This document shows positions 45,882 through 55,394 of a stretch of 64,000 nucleotides of DNA, one piece after another. The translations under genes and the position numbers were made by a program. The DNA is from Azorhizobium sp965227945 (GTDB lineage: Bacteria > Pseudomonadota > Alphaproteobacteria > Rhizobiales > Xanthobacteraceae). The stretch covers positions 1,860,001-1,924,000 of the forward strand of contig CBDDGQ010000006.1 of the NCBI GenBank assembly GCA_965227945.1, given 5' to 3'. Below the pieces are notes generated by a model. That model did not search any database. It was not told where the DNA came from and saw only the letters and a program-made list of their open reading frames with translations. How positions within the stretch are numbered: the stretch's first letter is position 1; every line of letters begins with the position of its first letter.

Positions 45882-46241
45882 CTATTCCGTCCAGCCAGCG
45901 GGCAGGGCCCGGCCGGCGACGAGGGCCAGCTTCTGCTGCCGCGTGGCTCGCTTCAAATGATATTCCACCCGCTGGGCGACGGTGCGCGAGGGCAGTTCAC
46001 AGCTCCACAGCAGCGCCTTCACCCCGCCATGGCCGCGCACATAGCGCGAGCCCTTTGGCGTGGCGTGGTCGCGCATGCGGCGGGCCACATCGATGGCGAC
46101 ACCGCAATAGAGGCTGCCATCGGCGCATTCGAGGATATAGGCGCTCCACGGAACCAGGGCTTTGGCCGCGCGGGTCGCGCGCAGCGGGGCGGCATCGGCC
46201 GCCCCGTCATCCGCTTCAGCGCGGACGTCCGGATCGCTCAC
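45882..46241 (-). CDS. GIY-YIG nuclease family protein
   Basis: A 119-residue protein with a small GIY-YIG domain: SAYILECADGSLYCGVAIDV (strand motif AYI...LYCGV) and VARRMRDHATPKGSRYVRGHG, with a C-terminal EYHLKRATRQQKLALV. It resembles the YhbQ/UPF0213 group, with undefined nuclease activity in nucleic acid maintenance. Its ATG overlaps the stop of the oligoendopeptidase gene (ATGA at 46238-46241); the GIY-YIG gene is transcribed first, so the two are coupled. An N-terminal acidic leader of ~30 residues precedes the domain. Confidence 0.85.
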   Translation of the reverse strand: MSDPDVRAEADDGAADAAPLRATRAAKALVPWSAYILECADGSLYCGVAIDVARRMRDHATPKGSRYVRGHGGVKALLWSCELPSRTVAQRVEYHLKRATRQQKLALVAGRALPAGWTE

Positions 46242-48073
46242 ACGCCTTCCAACTGCTCCAGCTCGGTGATCATGCCGTCGATCAGATTGAGGCCGGTCTG
46301 CCAGAAGGCCGGGTCGCGGGCATCGAGGCCAAACGGGGCCAGCAGTTCCGCATGGTGCTTGGTGCCGCCGGCGGACAGCATCTCCAGATAGCGCTCGGCA
46401 AAGCCGTCATTGGCCTTCTCATAGACCGCGTAGAGCGAGTTCACGAGGCAGTCGCCGAAGGCATAGGCATAGACATAGAAAGGCGAGTGGATGAAGTGCG
46501 GGATGTAGGTCCAGAAGGTCTCGTATCCGGCGCTGAGATGGATCGCCGGGCCGAGGCTTTGGGCCTGAACCTCCATCCAGATGGTGCCGATGCGCTCGGC
46601 GGTCAGTTCGCCCTGGCGCCGCTCGGTGTGGATGCGCCGCTCGAAGGTGTAGAAGGCGGTCTGTCGCACCACCGTGTTGATCATGTCCTCCACCTTCTGG
46701 GCGAGCATGATCTTGCGGGCCTGGGGCGTCTCCGCCGCCGCCAGCAGCCGGCGGAAGGTCAGCATCTCGCCGAACACGGAGGCCGTCTCCGCCAGCGTCA
46801 GCGGAGTGGGCGCCATCAGCGCGCCCTGGCGACCGGCCAGCACTTGGTGGACGCCATGGCCCAGCTCATGGGCGAGCGTCATCACATCCCGCGGCTTGCC
46901 CTGGTAGTTGAGCAGCACGTAGGGGTGGGCGGAGGGCACCGTGGGGTGGGCGAAGGCGCCCGGCGATTTGCCGGGCCGCACCGGCGCATCGATCCAGTTG
47001 CGATCGAAGAACACCCGGGCGATGTCCGCCATGCGCGGGGAGAAGGTGGCGTAGGCGCCCAGCACCGTGTCGCGCGCCTCATCCCAGCCGATGTCGCGGG
47101 TGGCGACCTTCGGCAGCGGGGCGTTGCGATCCCAGAATTCCAGCTTGTCCTTGCCGAACCAGCGGGCCTTCAAAGCGTAATAGCGGTGCGACAGACGCGG
47201 GTAGGCGCCCTGGATGGCCGCCACCATGGCATCCACCACCTCGCGCTCCACGCGGTTGGCCAGGTGGCGCGAATCCGCCACGTCCTCGAAGCCGCGCCAG
47301 CGGTCGGAGATTTCCTTGTCCTTGGCCAAAGTGTTGGTCACCAGGCTGAACAGCCGCAAATTCTCCTGGAAGGTGGCGGCCAGCGCCAGCCCGGCGCTCT
47401 TGCGCACCGCTTCGCTGGGATCCTGCATCAGGTTCAAGGTCGGCTCGATGGCCAGGTCCTTGCCGTCCACGGTGAAACGCAGCGAGGAAATGGTCTCGTC
47501 GAACAGCCGGCTCCAGGCGCCGCGGGACGGGCTCGACTTCTCATGGAACAGCTGTTCCACGCGATCTTCCAGCTGATACGGCTTGTCCTTGCGCAGGTCT
47601 TCCACCCACGGGCGGTAATGCGCGAACGCCGGAACCGCGAAGGCAGCTTCCACCTGGACGTCATCCAGCCGGTTCAGCTCCAAAGTGAAGAACAGCAGGT
47701 GGGTGGAGGAATCGGTGAGCTTTTCCTGGATGTCGCTGAAAAACTTGGCGCGGGCCGGGTCCGCGGTGTCGCCGGCATAGACCAGGCTGCCGTAGGAGGC
47801 GATGCGGCCCATCAGATCATCCAGCGCCTCGTAGCGCACCAGGGCGCCGGCCAGCGCCGCGCCGGCATCGGGTCCGGCGGCCAGGCTCTCCAGCTTGCCC
47901 TTGTAGTCCGCCTCGAAGGCCTTCGACAGGATGTCGGCCTGCTCCAGGTCCGTGGCCAGCTGGGGCGCGTCCATGCTGGCGTAGAGATCCGTGAGGTTCC
48001 ACTCCGGCAGGCGATCAGCGGCGGCGGAGGCGGTCGCGGCTTCAGGGGTCAGGGAAGAAACAGGACCAAACAT
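46238..48073 (-). CDS. pepF: M3-family oligoendopeptidase F
   Basis: A 611-residue cytoplasmic metallopeptidase. The zinc-binding motif HELGHGVHQ lies in the C-terminal half, with a downstream Glu in the ASVFGEMLTF segment. The N-terminal PEWNLTDLYASMDAPQLATDL and overall size are typical of PepF, which cleaves medium-length peptides. ATG 48073 has GGAGG 5 nt upstream and is preferred over starts 16 codons earlier. Gene order suggests it is read after the GIY-YIG gene is transcribed in the opposite order; in fact it overlaps that gene at its 3' end and should be the upstream cistron of the pair. Confidence 0.9.
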   Translation of the reverse strand: MFGPVSSLTPEAATASAAADRLPEWNLTDLYASMDAPQLATDLEQADILSKAFEADYKGKLESLAAGPDAGAALAGALVRYEALDDLMGRIASYGSLVYAGDTADPARAKFFSDIQEKLTDSSTHLLFFTLELNRLDDVQVEAAFAVPAFAHYRPWVEDLRKDKPYQLEDRVEQLFHEKSSPSRGAWSRLFDETISSLRFTVDGKDLAIEPTLNLMQDPSEAVRKSAGLALAATFQENLRLFSLVTNTLAKDKEISDRWRGFEDVADSRHLANRVEREVVDAMVAAIQGAYPRLSHRYYALKARWFGKDKLEFWDRNAPLPKVATRDIGWDEARDTVLGAYATFSPRMADIARVFFDRNWIDAPVRPGKSPGAFAHPTVPSAHPYVLLNYQGKPRDVMTLAHELGHGVHQVLAGRQGALMAPTPLTLAETASVFGEMLTFRRLLAAAETPQARKIMLAQKVEDMINTVVRQTAFYTFERRIHTERRQGELTAERIGTIWMEVQAQSLGPAIHLSAGYETFWTYIPHFIHSPFYVYAYAFGDCLVNSLYAVYEKANDGFAERYLEMLSAGGTKHHAELLAPFGLDARDPAFWQTGLNLIDGMITELEQLEGV

Positions 48074-48311
48074 GGAGCCTCCAGAAGCGTCGACAACGAC
48101 TGCGCAGGTCATAGCGCGCATCGGGGCGCGGACTCAACAATGGCACGCGGCTTTGACCGGCGCCGCATCAAGCAAAATGGGCGCAGGCGGCCGGACAGGG
48201 GGCGCAGGGCGGGCGGGATGCCGATGGGGGAGCGCGCGACGACCTTGCGGCAAGGGGTTTCGTTAACCTCCCGCGGCGAAGCTTGTGGGATTCGTGCGTG
48301 ACCGGATTCCC

Positions 48312-49022
48312 ATGACAGCCCGTATCCTCTTGGTAGAAGACGATTTTCTCGAACGCAGCCGGCTCGAATCGGTGCTGGCGCATCTGGGGTTCAGCGTGAG
48401 CGCATGCGAGGATGGCGATACCGCCCTCGCTTTGCTGGCCGCGCAGCCCTTCGATCTCATCCTGCTCGACCTGGTGATTCCCGGGCTGGACGGCATGGGG
48501 GTGCTCGGCGTGCTGAAGGCGCGCGGAACCGCCGTTCCGGTCATCGCCGCCGTGACCCCCGCCGGGATGGATGGGGCGGTGTCGGCCCTGCGGGCCGGCG
48601 CGCGGGACTTCGTGGTGAAGCCCGCCGGGGCGCTGCGGCTGCAGGTGGCGATCACAAATGCGTTGGCGCTCGCGGCGCAGACCCGTCGCGCCGAGCGATC
48701 GACCGAGGTTCCGGCCTCCGGCGACTTCCACCTGCGGCTGGCCCATGATGCCGATGCAGCGCAGTCCTTTGGCAGCGCCGAAACCGAGGCGGAACAAGGC
48801 CTCGAGACGCATCTGGCCATGCTGGATGCGGGCGGCCATGCCCGGCCGCTGGAGCAGCTGGAGGCGGACGTGATCCGCGCTGCGGTGTCCCTCTACGGCG
48901 GTCGCATGACCGAGGTGGCGCGGCGGCTCGGAATCGGGCGCTCAACCCTTTACCGAAAGGTGACGGCTTTAGGATTGCCTGTGGCAGAATCATTCGCCCC
49001 GCTCGCTGTGGCGGCCGAGTGA
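48312..49022 (+). CDS. Response regulator with FIS-type HTH output
   Basis: A 236-residue two-domain protein. The receiver domain spans ~1-120, with the acidic pair VEDD at 9-11 (RILLVEDDFLE), the phospho-acceptor Asp53 in LILLDLVIPGLDG, Thr in the AAVTPAG switch position and Lys in VVKPAG. A linker is followed by a C-terminal FIS-like helix-turn-helix (AVSLYGGRMTEVARRLGIGRSTLYRKV). It resembles NtrC regulators without the AAA+ domain. No histidine kinase is adjacent. It lies directly upstream of an L,D-transpeptidase, so a cell-envelope role is possible. Confidence 0.85.
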   Translation: MTARILLVEDDFLERSRLESVLAHLGFSVSACEDGDTALALLAAQPFDLILLDLVIPGLDGMGVLGVLKARGTAVPVIAAVTPAGMDGAVSALRAGARDFVVKPAGALRLQVAITNALALAAQTRRAERSTEVPASGDFHLRLAHDADAAQSFGSAETEAEQGLETHLAMLDAGGHARPLEQLEADVIRAAVSLYGGRMTEVARRLGIGRSTLYRKVTALGLPVAESFAPLAVAAE

Positions 49023-49106
49023 CAGGGTGTCGAAAACATCCCGTCGCGAGGGGTTGTGAATTGAATCTCGTGCCGGCGCGCGCGACCAAGGTGTGAGTGT
49101 TTAGTG

Positions 49107-51188
49107 ATGGAGCGTCCCTTGGAGCGTCCTCTTCCCAGGCCGTCGGCCGGTCGTATGTTTGCCGGCCTGATGGTGGGGGCGGTCCTGACGGGCACGGCCC
49201 TGTCCTCGCCCTGGATCGTGCCGGGCGCTTTCGCGGCCGATGGCGATGCCGCCCCGAGCGCCTCTGGCGCAGCTGCGCCCCGCGGGTCTCTGCCTTGGCC
49301 GCCCGCCCATGTGGAGGTGACGCCGGCACCCGCCGCGCCGCCGGCCGCCGCCGCCGCGACCGCTCCGGCTGCCCCCGCCTCGGCCCCGAAGGACCAGGCC
49401 GCGACCGCCCCCGCGGCATCGCCGCCCAACCATACGGCCGCCCAGGCCGCCCCGCCGGCTGGCGCCCCCCATGCCGATTCGGCGGCACCCAAACCCGAAT
49501 CACCGGCGGCCCCCGCCCAGGCCTCCGGGAAGAGTCCCGCTGCGCCGTTGGCAGCCGCCCCCGAGGCCGTGGCTCCGACCCCGCCGGTGGCGGCTGCTCC
49601 GGTGGCCCCGGAGACCGCGACCCCTGCGGTTGCGGCTGTGCCCCTCAATCCCCTGGCGGAACAGGTGCGCGTGGTGCTGGCGGTGCCGTCCCTGGAGGGG
49701 CTCGGCATCACCCGCCGCGAGCAGGACGGCATCCAGGCCTTCTATGCGGGCCGTCAGGATCAGCCGGTGTTCGTCGACGAGCACGGTCTCACGGCGCTGG
49801 GCCGCGGCGTGGAAGCACGCCTCGCCGCGGCGGGCGAGGATGGCCTCGATCCGGCCGACTATGGCCGCACCAAGCTGACCGCCAATGCCGATCTGCCCGC
49901 TTTGGCGCGGGCGGAAATTCGCCTGGCTGCCTCGGCGGTGCTCTATGCCCGCCACGCGCAGGCGGGCCGTTTCGATCCCAGCCGCATCTCCGCCCAGGTG
50001 ACGCCGCTGCGCACCTTCCCGGACCCCATGGCGGTGCTGGTGGGCCTCGCCGCCGCGCCGGACGCCTCGAAGGCGCTGGCCGCCTACAATCCCACCCATC
50101 CCGGCTATTGGGCGCTGAAGGGCAAGCTCGCCACGGCGCAGACCCACACCGCGCCGGCGCCGGTGCGGGTGCCGGCGGGCCCCACCTTGCGTCCCGGCGA
50201 CATCGATGCCCGCGTGCCCCTGCTGCGGGCGCGGCTGGATCTGAAATCCGCGGTGGCCGGCGACCGGCTCTATGATTCCGCCCTGGCGGCTGCGGTCATG
50301 TCCTTCCAGGCGTCCGCCGGTCTCACGGCCGACGGCGTGGTGGGCGCGGCGACGCTAGAAACCCTCAACCGGGTGGACAGCGCGGCCGACCGCCGCTCCG
50401 ACATCATCGCCAACATGGAGCGCTGGCGCTGGCTGCCCCGGGATCTGGGCAGCACCTATGTGATGGTGAACATCCCGGAATATGTGGTCCGCGTGGTGCA
50501 GAACGGCGGCACCATCCACCAGACCCGCGTGGTGGTGGGCAAGCCGGAGAACCAGACCCCCTTGCTCACCCACGACATGGAATATGTCGTGCTGAACCCC
50601 TATTGGAACATCCCCCCCTCCATCGCCCGCAAGGAAATGCTGCCGAACCTGCAGCGCGATCCCTATTTCCTCGCCCGCCAGGGCATGGAAGTGGTGCGCA
50701 ACGGCAAAGTGGTGGATCCCGGCACGGTGAACTGGGCCCAGGGGGTGGGCGGCTATTCCTTCCGCCAGCCCCCCGGCGAGCGCAATGCGCTGGGGCGCAT
50801 CAAGTTCATGTTCCCCAACGACCATTCGGTCTATCTGCACGACACCCCGTCGAAGGCGCTGTTCGCCAACGACCGCCGCGCCTACAGCCACGGCTGCATC
50901 CGGGTGCAGGACCCGCTGAAGTTCGCCGAGGTGATCTTCAACATCGGCATGCCGGGCGGCAACTGGACCGACGAGAAGATCGGCAAGATGCTCGGCGGGG
51001 CGGAGCGCTACCTCACGCTGAAGCAGCGCATCCCGGTCCATCTGGTCTATTTCACCACCTTCGTGGACGAGACCGGCCGGCTGGTGTCGCGCGATGACGT
51101 CTATGGCACCAATGCCCAGGTGAAAGAGATCCTGCGCCTGGATCCCGAGCAGAAGGTCGCCGGGCGCACAACGGCGGTTCCGCGCTGA
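49107..51188 (+). CDS. L,D-transpeptidase with peptidoglycan-binding domain (YcbB-like)
   Basis: A 693-residue periplasmic enzyme that cross-links peptidoglycan through 3-3 bonds. A signal-like segment (GLMVGAVLTGTALSSPWIV) is at the N-terminus, then a long Pro/Ala linker (~residues 40-180). A peptidoglycan-binding domain follows (VMSFQASAGLTADGVVGAATLE). The YkuD catalytic domain has the motif YSHGCIRVQDP with Cys597 and the upstream HDTPSKALF. Long YcbB-type proteins share this layout. The ATG at 49107 was chosen; a GTG lies one codon upstream. It lies between a response regulator and an M15-type protein. Confidence 0.9.
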   Translation: MERPLERPLPRPSAGRMFAGLMVGAVLTGTALSSPWIVPGAFAADGDAAPSASGAAAPRGSLPWPPAHVEVTPAPAAPPAAAAATAPAAPASAPKDQAATAPAASPPNHTAAQAAPPAGAPHADSAAPKPESPAAPAQASGKSPAAPLAAAPEAVAPTPPVAAAPVAPETATPAVAAVPLNPLAEQVRVVLAVPSLEGLGITRREQDGIQAFYAGRQDQPVFVDEHGLTALGRGVEARLAAAGEDGLDPADYGRTKLTANADLPALARAEIRLAASAVLYARHAQAGRFDPSRISAQVTPLRTFPDPMAVLVGLAAAPDASKALAAYNPTHPGYWALKGKLATAQTHTAPAPVRVPAGPTLRPGDIDARVPLLRARLDLKSAVAGDRLYDSALAAAVMSFQASAGLTADGVVGAATLETLNRVDSAADRRSDIIANMERWRWLPRDLGSTYVMVNIPEYVVRVVQNGGTIHQTRVVVGKPENQTPLLTHDMEYVVLNPYWNIPPSIARKEMLPNLQRDPYFLARQGMEVVRNGKVVDPGTVNWAQGVGGYSFRQPPGERNALGRIKFMFPNDHSVYLHDTPSKALFANDRRAYSHGCIRVQDPLKFAEVIFNIGMPGGNWTDEKIGKMLGGAERYLTLKQRIPVHLVYFTTFVDETGRLVSRDDVYGTNAQVKEILRLDPEQKVAGRTTAVPR

Positions 51189-51541
51189 ACATCACCGGGC
51201 GAACCTGAGCAACGGGGCGCGGCGGCCGCTGATGGCGGGCCGCCGCGAAAAAACTGCGGTGCCATTTTGCCGCCAGTTCGCCACGTTTCGACCCCCTCGG
51301 CCGCGGCCAGACCGCAGGTGGTTAAGAATTTATCTGTGAATCCCGAGTGGTAGAGCTTGCGTGTATCTTGCATGACACGGGGAACAGGCACGATTTTGCC
51401 ATAGTGGCCGTCTACTCACGGCACCGTGACCCGGGAACGACGGGCGTCAACGCGCCCTTAACCGAACCCGTCAAGACTCCGTTGAGCTTCGCACCGCGCG
51501 TACGCGCGCGGCCTGAATAGACCTGAGCCCCGGGTTCCGCT
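51189..51541. other. Intergenic region between the L,D-transpeptidase and DUF882 genes
   Basis: 353 bp without a convincing gene. It includes a locally A/T-rich patch around 51320-51350 (GGTTAAGAATTTATCTGTG) that could hold the promoter of the downstream DUF882 gene. No hairpin with a T-run and no repeats are evident. Confidence 0.5.
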
Positions 51542-53080
51542 TTGCCGATTGATCATGCGCTCCTCACCCCCCTCCGCAGCCGCTTCGACGCCTGGACCGC
51601 ATCCGGCACGGGCGCTGTGACGCTGAAGGTGACGCGCTGCGTTACAATCGCGGTCTCCCTGATGGTGTGCGGTTCCACCTCGCTGCAGAATGCGGTGGCC
51701 AACGGCGATACGCGCTCGCTCACCTTCACCAATGCCCATACGGGCGAGAGCGGCACCTTCACCTTCAAGAAGGACGGCCAGTACGATCAGGCGGTCCTGA
51801 CCAAGCTCAACTGGATCCTGCGTGACTGGCGCAAGGAAGAGCCGACGGACATGGATCCGCATCTGTTTGATGTGATCTGGGAAGTCTATCGCGACGTGGA
51901 TGCGTCCGCCCCCATCACCATCCTGTGCGGCTATCGCTCCCCCCAGACCAACGCCATGCTGCGCTCCCGCAGCAAGGCGGTCGCCGAGACCAGCCAGCAC
52001 ATGCGCGGCAAGGCGATGGATTTCTATATTCCCGGCGTTCAGCTCTCTGCCCTGCGCGCCGCGGGCCTGCGCCTCCAGCGCGGCGGCGTCGGCTTCTATC
52101 CCTCATCCAATTTCGTCCATATGGACACCGGCGGCGTGCGCATGTGGCCGCGCATGAACCACGACGAACTGGTCCGCGTGTTCCCCGATGGCAAGACGGT
52201 GCTCATCCCCAGCGATGGCAAGCCGCTGTCCGGCTATCAGGAGGCGCTGGCCGAACTGGAAGGTCGCGGCAATGCCCCGGCCGAAGTGGCCCAGAACGAC
52301 GGCCTAAAGGGCATCAAGAAGTTCTTCGCCTCCTTGTTCACCAAGCAGTTGCCGGAAGAGAGCGACGCGGGTGAGGAAGAGGCCGCCCGTCCGGTGCGCA
52401 ACAGCCGTCCGACGCAGGTGGCGAGCGCGGCGCCCGCCCCGACCACCCCCGCCAAGCCGGCCCCGGCGCCGGTGGCGCAGGCCTCCCAGCCGGTGGTCAC
52501 GGCCGTTGCGGCCCGGCCGCTGCCGCCGGCCCGACCGGCTGAGCTGGCCGCTGCCGCCATGTTCACCGCCCAGGCGGTCAATGCGCCGCTGGCGCCGCTG
52601 CCGCTCAAGCGTCCCGCCGCCCCGGCCCAGGTGGCCAGCCTGCAGATGCCGGGCAGCGTGCCGCTGCCGCCGCTGCCCGCCGTCATCACCCGCGGCACCA
52701 GCGGCACCGGCGAGCAGGGGACCGGCACCACCCTTCTCGGCTACGCCTCCACCGGCGACATCGCCGGCGCGCTTCCGGCCAATGCGGCTCTGGCGGTGGC
52801 GCCGCAGCCCAAGCTGCGCGGCGCCACCCGCACCGCCGAAATTCCCTTCGGGCGGCTGTTCCGCGCCCCGGGCCTCACCGGAGAGGCCTATCTGAAGATG
52901 CCGGAGACCCGCGTCTTCACCGCCTTCATCACCGCGCCGCGGGAAGTGGTGGCCAGCGGCTTCGGCACCGATCCCACCGGCGGGCTTTCCACCGGCCACT
53001 TCAGCGGCGAGGCGGTGGTGTCGCTGCCCACCTATATCTTCCAGGCGCAGCCGGTGCGCCTGACCCAGCGCATCCCCTGA
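51542..53080 (+). CDS. DUF882 / M15A-type peptidase-like protein
   Basis: A 512-residue protein. An N-terminal hydrophobic segment (TIAVSLMVCGSTSLQNAVA, ~35-53) is followed by a DUF882 (YcbK-like, peptidase M15A) domain to ~residue 210, with metal-binding pattern SQHMRGKAMDFYIPG (His153, Asp160) and NFVHMDTGGVRMW (His193). The C-terminal ~300 residues are low-complexity Pro/Ala with an SH3-free tail (TGEAYLKMPETRVFTAFI near the end). It may trim peptidoglycan peptides or anchor to the envelope. TTG 51542 is the likely start; no ATG in frame precedes the hydrophobic stretch. It parallels the neighbouring transpeptidase in function. Confidence 0.82.
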   Translation: MPIDHALLTPLRSRFDAWTASGTGAVTLKVTRCVTIAVSLMVCGSTSLQNAVANGDTRSLTFTNAHTGESGTFTFKKDGQYDQAVLTKLNWILRDWRKEEPTDMDPHLFDVIWEVYRDVDASAPITILCGYRSPQTNAMLRSRSKAVAETSQHMRGKAMDFYIPGVQLSALRAAGLRLQRGGVGFYPSSNFVHMDTGGVRMWPRMNHDELVRVFPDGKTVLIPSDGKPLSGYQEALAELEGRGNAPAEVAQNDGLKGIKKFFASLFTKQLPEESDAGEEEAARPVRNSRPTQVASAAPAPTTPAKPAPAPVAQASQPVVTAVAARPLPPARPAELAAAAMFTAQAVNAPLAPLPLKRPAAPAQVASLQMPGSVPLPPLPAVITRGTSGTGEQGTGTTLLGYASTGDIAGALPANAALAVAPQPKLRGATRTAEIPFGRLFRAPGLTGEAYLKMPETRVFTAFITAPREVVASGFGTDPTGGLSTGHFSGEAVVSLPTYIFQAQPVRLTQRIP

Positions 53081-53515
53081 GACCCCGGACGGCGCCTGCG
53101 CCGTCGGCGCGGGCGATCCGCCGCATGGAGCGGTCGCCGCCGTGCGCCCGGCGCCGGTGTGAAGGCGTATGGGGCTGTGCCCTGCCTCCTGCCACAAGGC
53201 GCCTTCCGCGTCAGTCCCCCGGCGGGCGAGGCAGAAAAGGTGCAATCCCCGCTGGGCGACTGGTGGATTGCGGGGACGCTTCCTTGACGTGGGCTGCGCC
53301 TTGGCCCCTCTATCCTCGCCCTTCCGTTCGCGGACCGGCAGCGCAGATGCGCGTCCGGCCCCCAGCGGCGGACCCGAAATGTTGGCGGCGCAGGCATGCA
53401 ACGCCCGATGGTCGCGGCGCGTGCGCCGAGACGTGCAACGTGCAGTCGTGGCCCGCCCGTGGCGGCGCGCCGATGGTGGCGCAGGCCACGCGGCTGCTCA
53501 GCAGGAGTGTGATGA
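53081..53515. other. Intergenic region upstream of gapR
   Basis: 435 bp with no credible gene: open frames exist on both strands but have Arg/Pro-rich composition typical of GC-rich noise and no starts with binding sites. It presumably carries the gapR promoter and leader; no clear -35/-10 pair was identified. Confidence 0.5.
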
Positions 53516-53770
53516 ATGACGGCAGATGTGGCTGATACCGGCGTCGCCGCTGAGGAGCTCAAGCAGTTCGTCGAGCGGATCGAACGCCTGGAAGAGGAAA
53601 AGAAGGCGATCGCGGACGACATCAAGGATGTCTATGCGGAACTGAAGGCCCGCGGGTTCGACGCCAAGGCGGTGCGCAAGCTGGTGCAGATCCGCCGCCA
53701 GGACGCCCAGGAGCGCCAGGAGCAGGAAGCCATCCTCGAGCTCTATATGCAGGCCCTGGGTCTCGTCTGA
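53516..53770 (+). CDS. gapR: Nucleoid-associated protein GapR (DUF2312)
   Basis: An 84-residue alpha-helical coiled-coil protein. AEELKQFVERIERLEEEKKA followed by IADDIKDVYAELKARGFDAK and VRKLVQIRRQD is the DUF2312/GapR signature. GapR forms tetramers that clamp overtwisted, A/T-rich DNA ahead of the replication fork and transcribed genes, and is important for chromosome organisation in alphaproteobacteria. ATG 53516 sits behind GCAGGAG. It is transcribed alone; the convergent DUF1244 gene follows by ~50 bp. Confidence 0.93.
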   Translation: MTADVADTGVAAEELKQFVERIERLEEEKKAIADDIKDVYAELKARGFDAKAVRKLVQIRRQDAQERQEQEAILELYMQALGLV

Positions 53771-53821
53771 GCCAATCCCTCGGCGGCCGCGGCACCCTGT
53801 GGCCGCGGCGCCGGCCGGACC

Positions 53822-54127
53822 TCAGTGCTCGGGCTTGGCATCCGCGAAGGCGGCCTGCTGGGTGGGCGACGCCTCGGTCTGGTACTGCGCCTTCCACTGC
53901 GCGTACGGCATGCCGTAGACCACCTCGCGGCTTTCGTCCTTGGTCAGCGGCAGTCCTTCCGCCTCGGCGGCGTCCAGATACCAATTGGACAGGCAGTTGC
54001 GGCAGAAGCCGGCCAGGTTCATCAGATCGATGTTCTGGACGTCGGTTCGCGCCCCCAGATGCGCCACCAGCCGGCGGAACACCGCCGCTTCCAGGCGGAT
54101 GCGCTCGTCGTCAGACAGGCTTGTCAT
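53822..54127 (-). CDS. DUF1244 domain-containing protein
   Basis: A 101-residue protein of the DUF1244 family. Blocks seen are RIRLEAAVFRRLVAHLGARTDVQNIDLMNLAG, FCRNCLSNWYLDAAE (CxxC) and DESREVVYGMPYAQWKAQYQ. The conserved Cys pair might bind metal or a cofactor; no function is known. Normal length. ATG 54127 chosen with GAGGAGAG upstream. It is a regular neighbour of gapR-region genes in Hyphomicrobiales and faces the gapR gene. Confidence 0.9.
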   Translation of the reverse strand: MTSLSDDERIRLEAAVFRRLVAHLGARTDVQNIDLMNLAGFCRNCLSNWYLDAAEAEGLPLTKDESREVVYGMPYAQWKAQYQTEASPTQQAAFADAKPEH

Positions 54128-54384
54128 GTGTCCTCTCCTCCAGGGACCCTCGGCGATGCCGCCGGTGATCCCATATGGTGTGGGTGGCGAAGGGCCTGAG
54201 GCCGTGCCCGTTCCCAGGGCATGTGGCGCGGCCGCGGCTTTCGTGCAAGCCTTGCCGCATCCCCCATGCGGCTGCGTCGCTGTGCCGTGTTCGCTTTGCC
54301 GTGGCCGCCTCCTCCTGCCCATCCCCATTTTTCGAGAGTCGTTGCGCCTGTGTCGATGATTGCCCTGCCGGGGGCCGCGCAGCC

Positions 54385-55278
54385 TTGAGCGCCGCAGCCC
54401 GTCCTCCCTTGCGCCTTGCCCTGGGGGTGTCCGCCCTCGTTGCCGGCGCCCTGGCCATGGGGGCCTCGGTGCTGTTCGTGCGCCTGGCGGACGTGGGACC
54501 GTTCGCCAGCGCCTTCTGGCGCACGGCGCTGGCGCTGCCCTTCCTGCTGGTGTGGGGGCTGGCGGAAACCGGCGCCCGCCTGCCCCGGCCCGACCGGGCG
54601 ACGCTCTTGGCCGGCGTGTTCTTCGCCGGCGATCTGATTTTCTGGCATCTGGCGATCCTGGGCACCACGGTCGCCAATGCCGCCGTGCTGGCCACCACCT
54701 CGCCCTTGTGGGTGGCGCTCTATGCCGGGCTGGTGCTGCGCGAGCGCCTCACCTGGCCGCTGGCCGCGGGCCTCATGCTGTGCGTGGCCGGCACCCTGGC
54801 GCTCATCGGCGACAGCTGGCAGTTCGCGCCGGAGAAGCTGGCGGGCGATGCCGCGGGCCTGGTCACCGCCATCTTCTTTGCCAGCTATTTTCTCGCCGTG
54901 CGGCGGGCCCGCGCCCGTCTGGGGGCGGGGGTGGTCACCTTGATCTCCACCGCCGTCACCACCGTGGTGCTGCTGGGCGTGGCCGTGGTGATGGAGCCGA
55001 CCCTCATGCCCGGCAGCTTGTCCGGCGCCATGGCGCTGCTGGCGCTGGCCGTGGTGAGCCAGGTGGGCGGGCAGGGGCTCATGGCCGTGGGGCTGGCGGT
55101 GGTGCCGCCGATCTTCGGCGCTTTGGTGTTCTTCCTGGAAGTGGTGTCGGCGGCTGCGCTGGGCTGGCTGATCCTCGGGGAACGGCTGGGCGTGCTGCAG
55201 GGGGCGGGCGCGGCGCTGATCGTGCTGGGCCTGTTCCTGGCCCGGCCGCGGGCCGCCCCGCCGGCGGGCCTGCCATGA
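54385..55278 (+). CDS. DMT-superfamily transporter (EamA domain)
   Basis: A ~297-residue membrane protein with ten predicted hydrophobic helices in two EamA repeats: GALAMGASVLFVRLADVGPF at the start of the first, and LAVVSQVGGQGLMAVGLAVVPPIFGALVFF with WLILGERLGVLQGAGAALIVLG at the end of the second. Members export or import small metabolites; the substrate is unknown. No ATG is available near the first helix; TTG 54385 is chosen as the start, so this end is uncertain. It is followed 116 bp later by the DUF1036 gene. Confidence 0.8.
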   Translation: MSAAARPPLRLALGVSALVAGALAMGASVLFVRLADVGPFASAFWRTALALPFLLVWGLAETGARLPRPDRATLLAGVFFAGDLIFWHLAILGTTVANAAVLATTSPLWVALYAGLVLRERLTWPLAAGLMLCVAGTLALIGDSWQFAPEKLAGDAAGLVTAIFFASYFLAVRRARARLGAGVVTLISTAVTTVVLLGVAVVMEPTLMPGSLSGAMALLALAVVSQVGGQGLMAVGLAVVPPIFGALVFFLEVVSAAALGWLILGERLGVLQGAGAALIVLGLFLARPRAAPPAGLP

Positions 55279-55394
55279 GCCGCCTCGCTGCTGCCGCACT
55301 CCCTGGGGAAAAGACGCCCTCACCCGGCGGCTCAATAGCTTGTGCGGTCCGGCGTGTTGACGGCTCTCTCCGTCACAGGCACACACACGGTTCA

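Noticed and set aside
46055..48301. 748-codon open frame on the + strand
   Set aside because: Antisense to oligoendopeptidase F, which has an intact HELGH motif; the + frame shows no domain.
53125..53535. Possible gene in the gap upstream of gapR
   Set aside because: Arg/Pro/Cys-rich composition, no ribosome binding site, and it runs into the gapR start in another frame.
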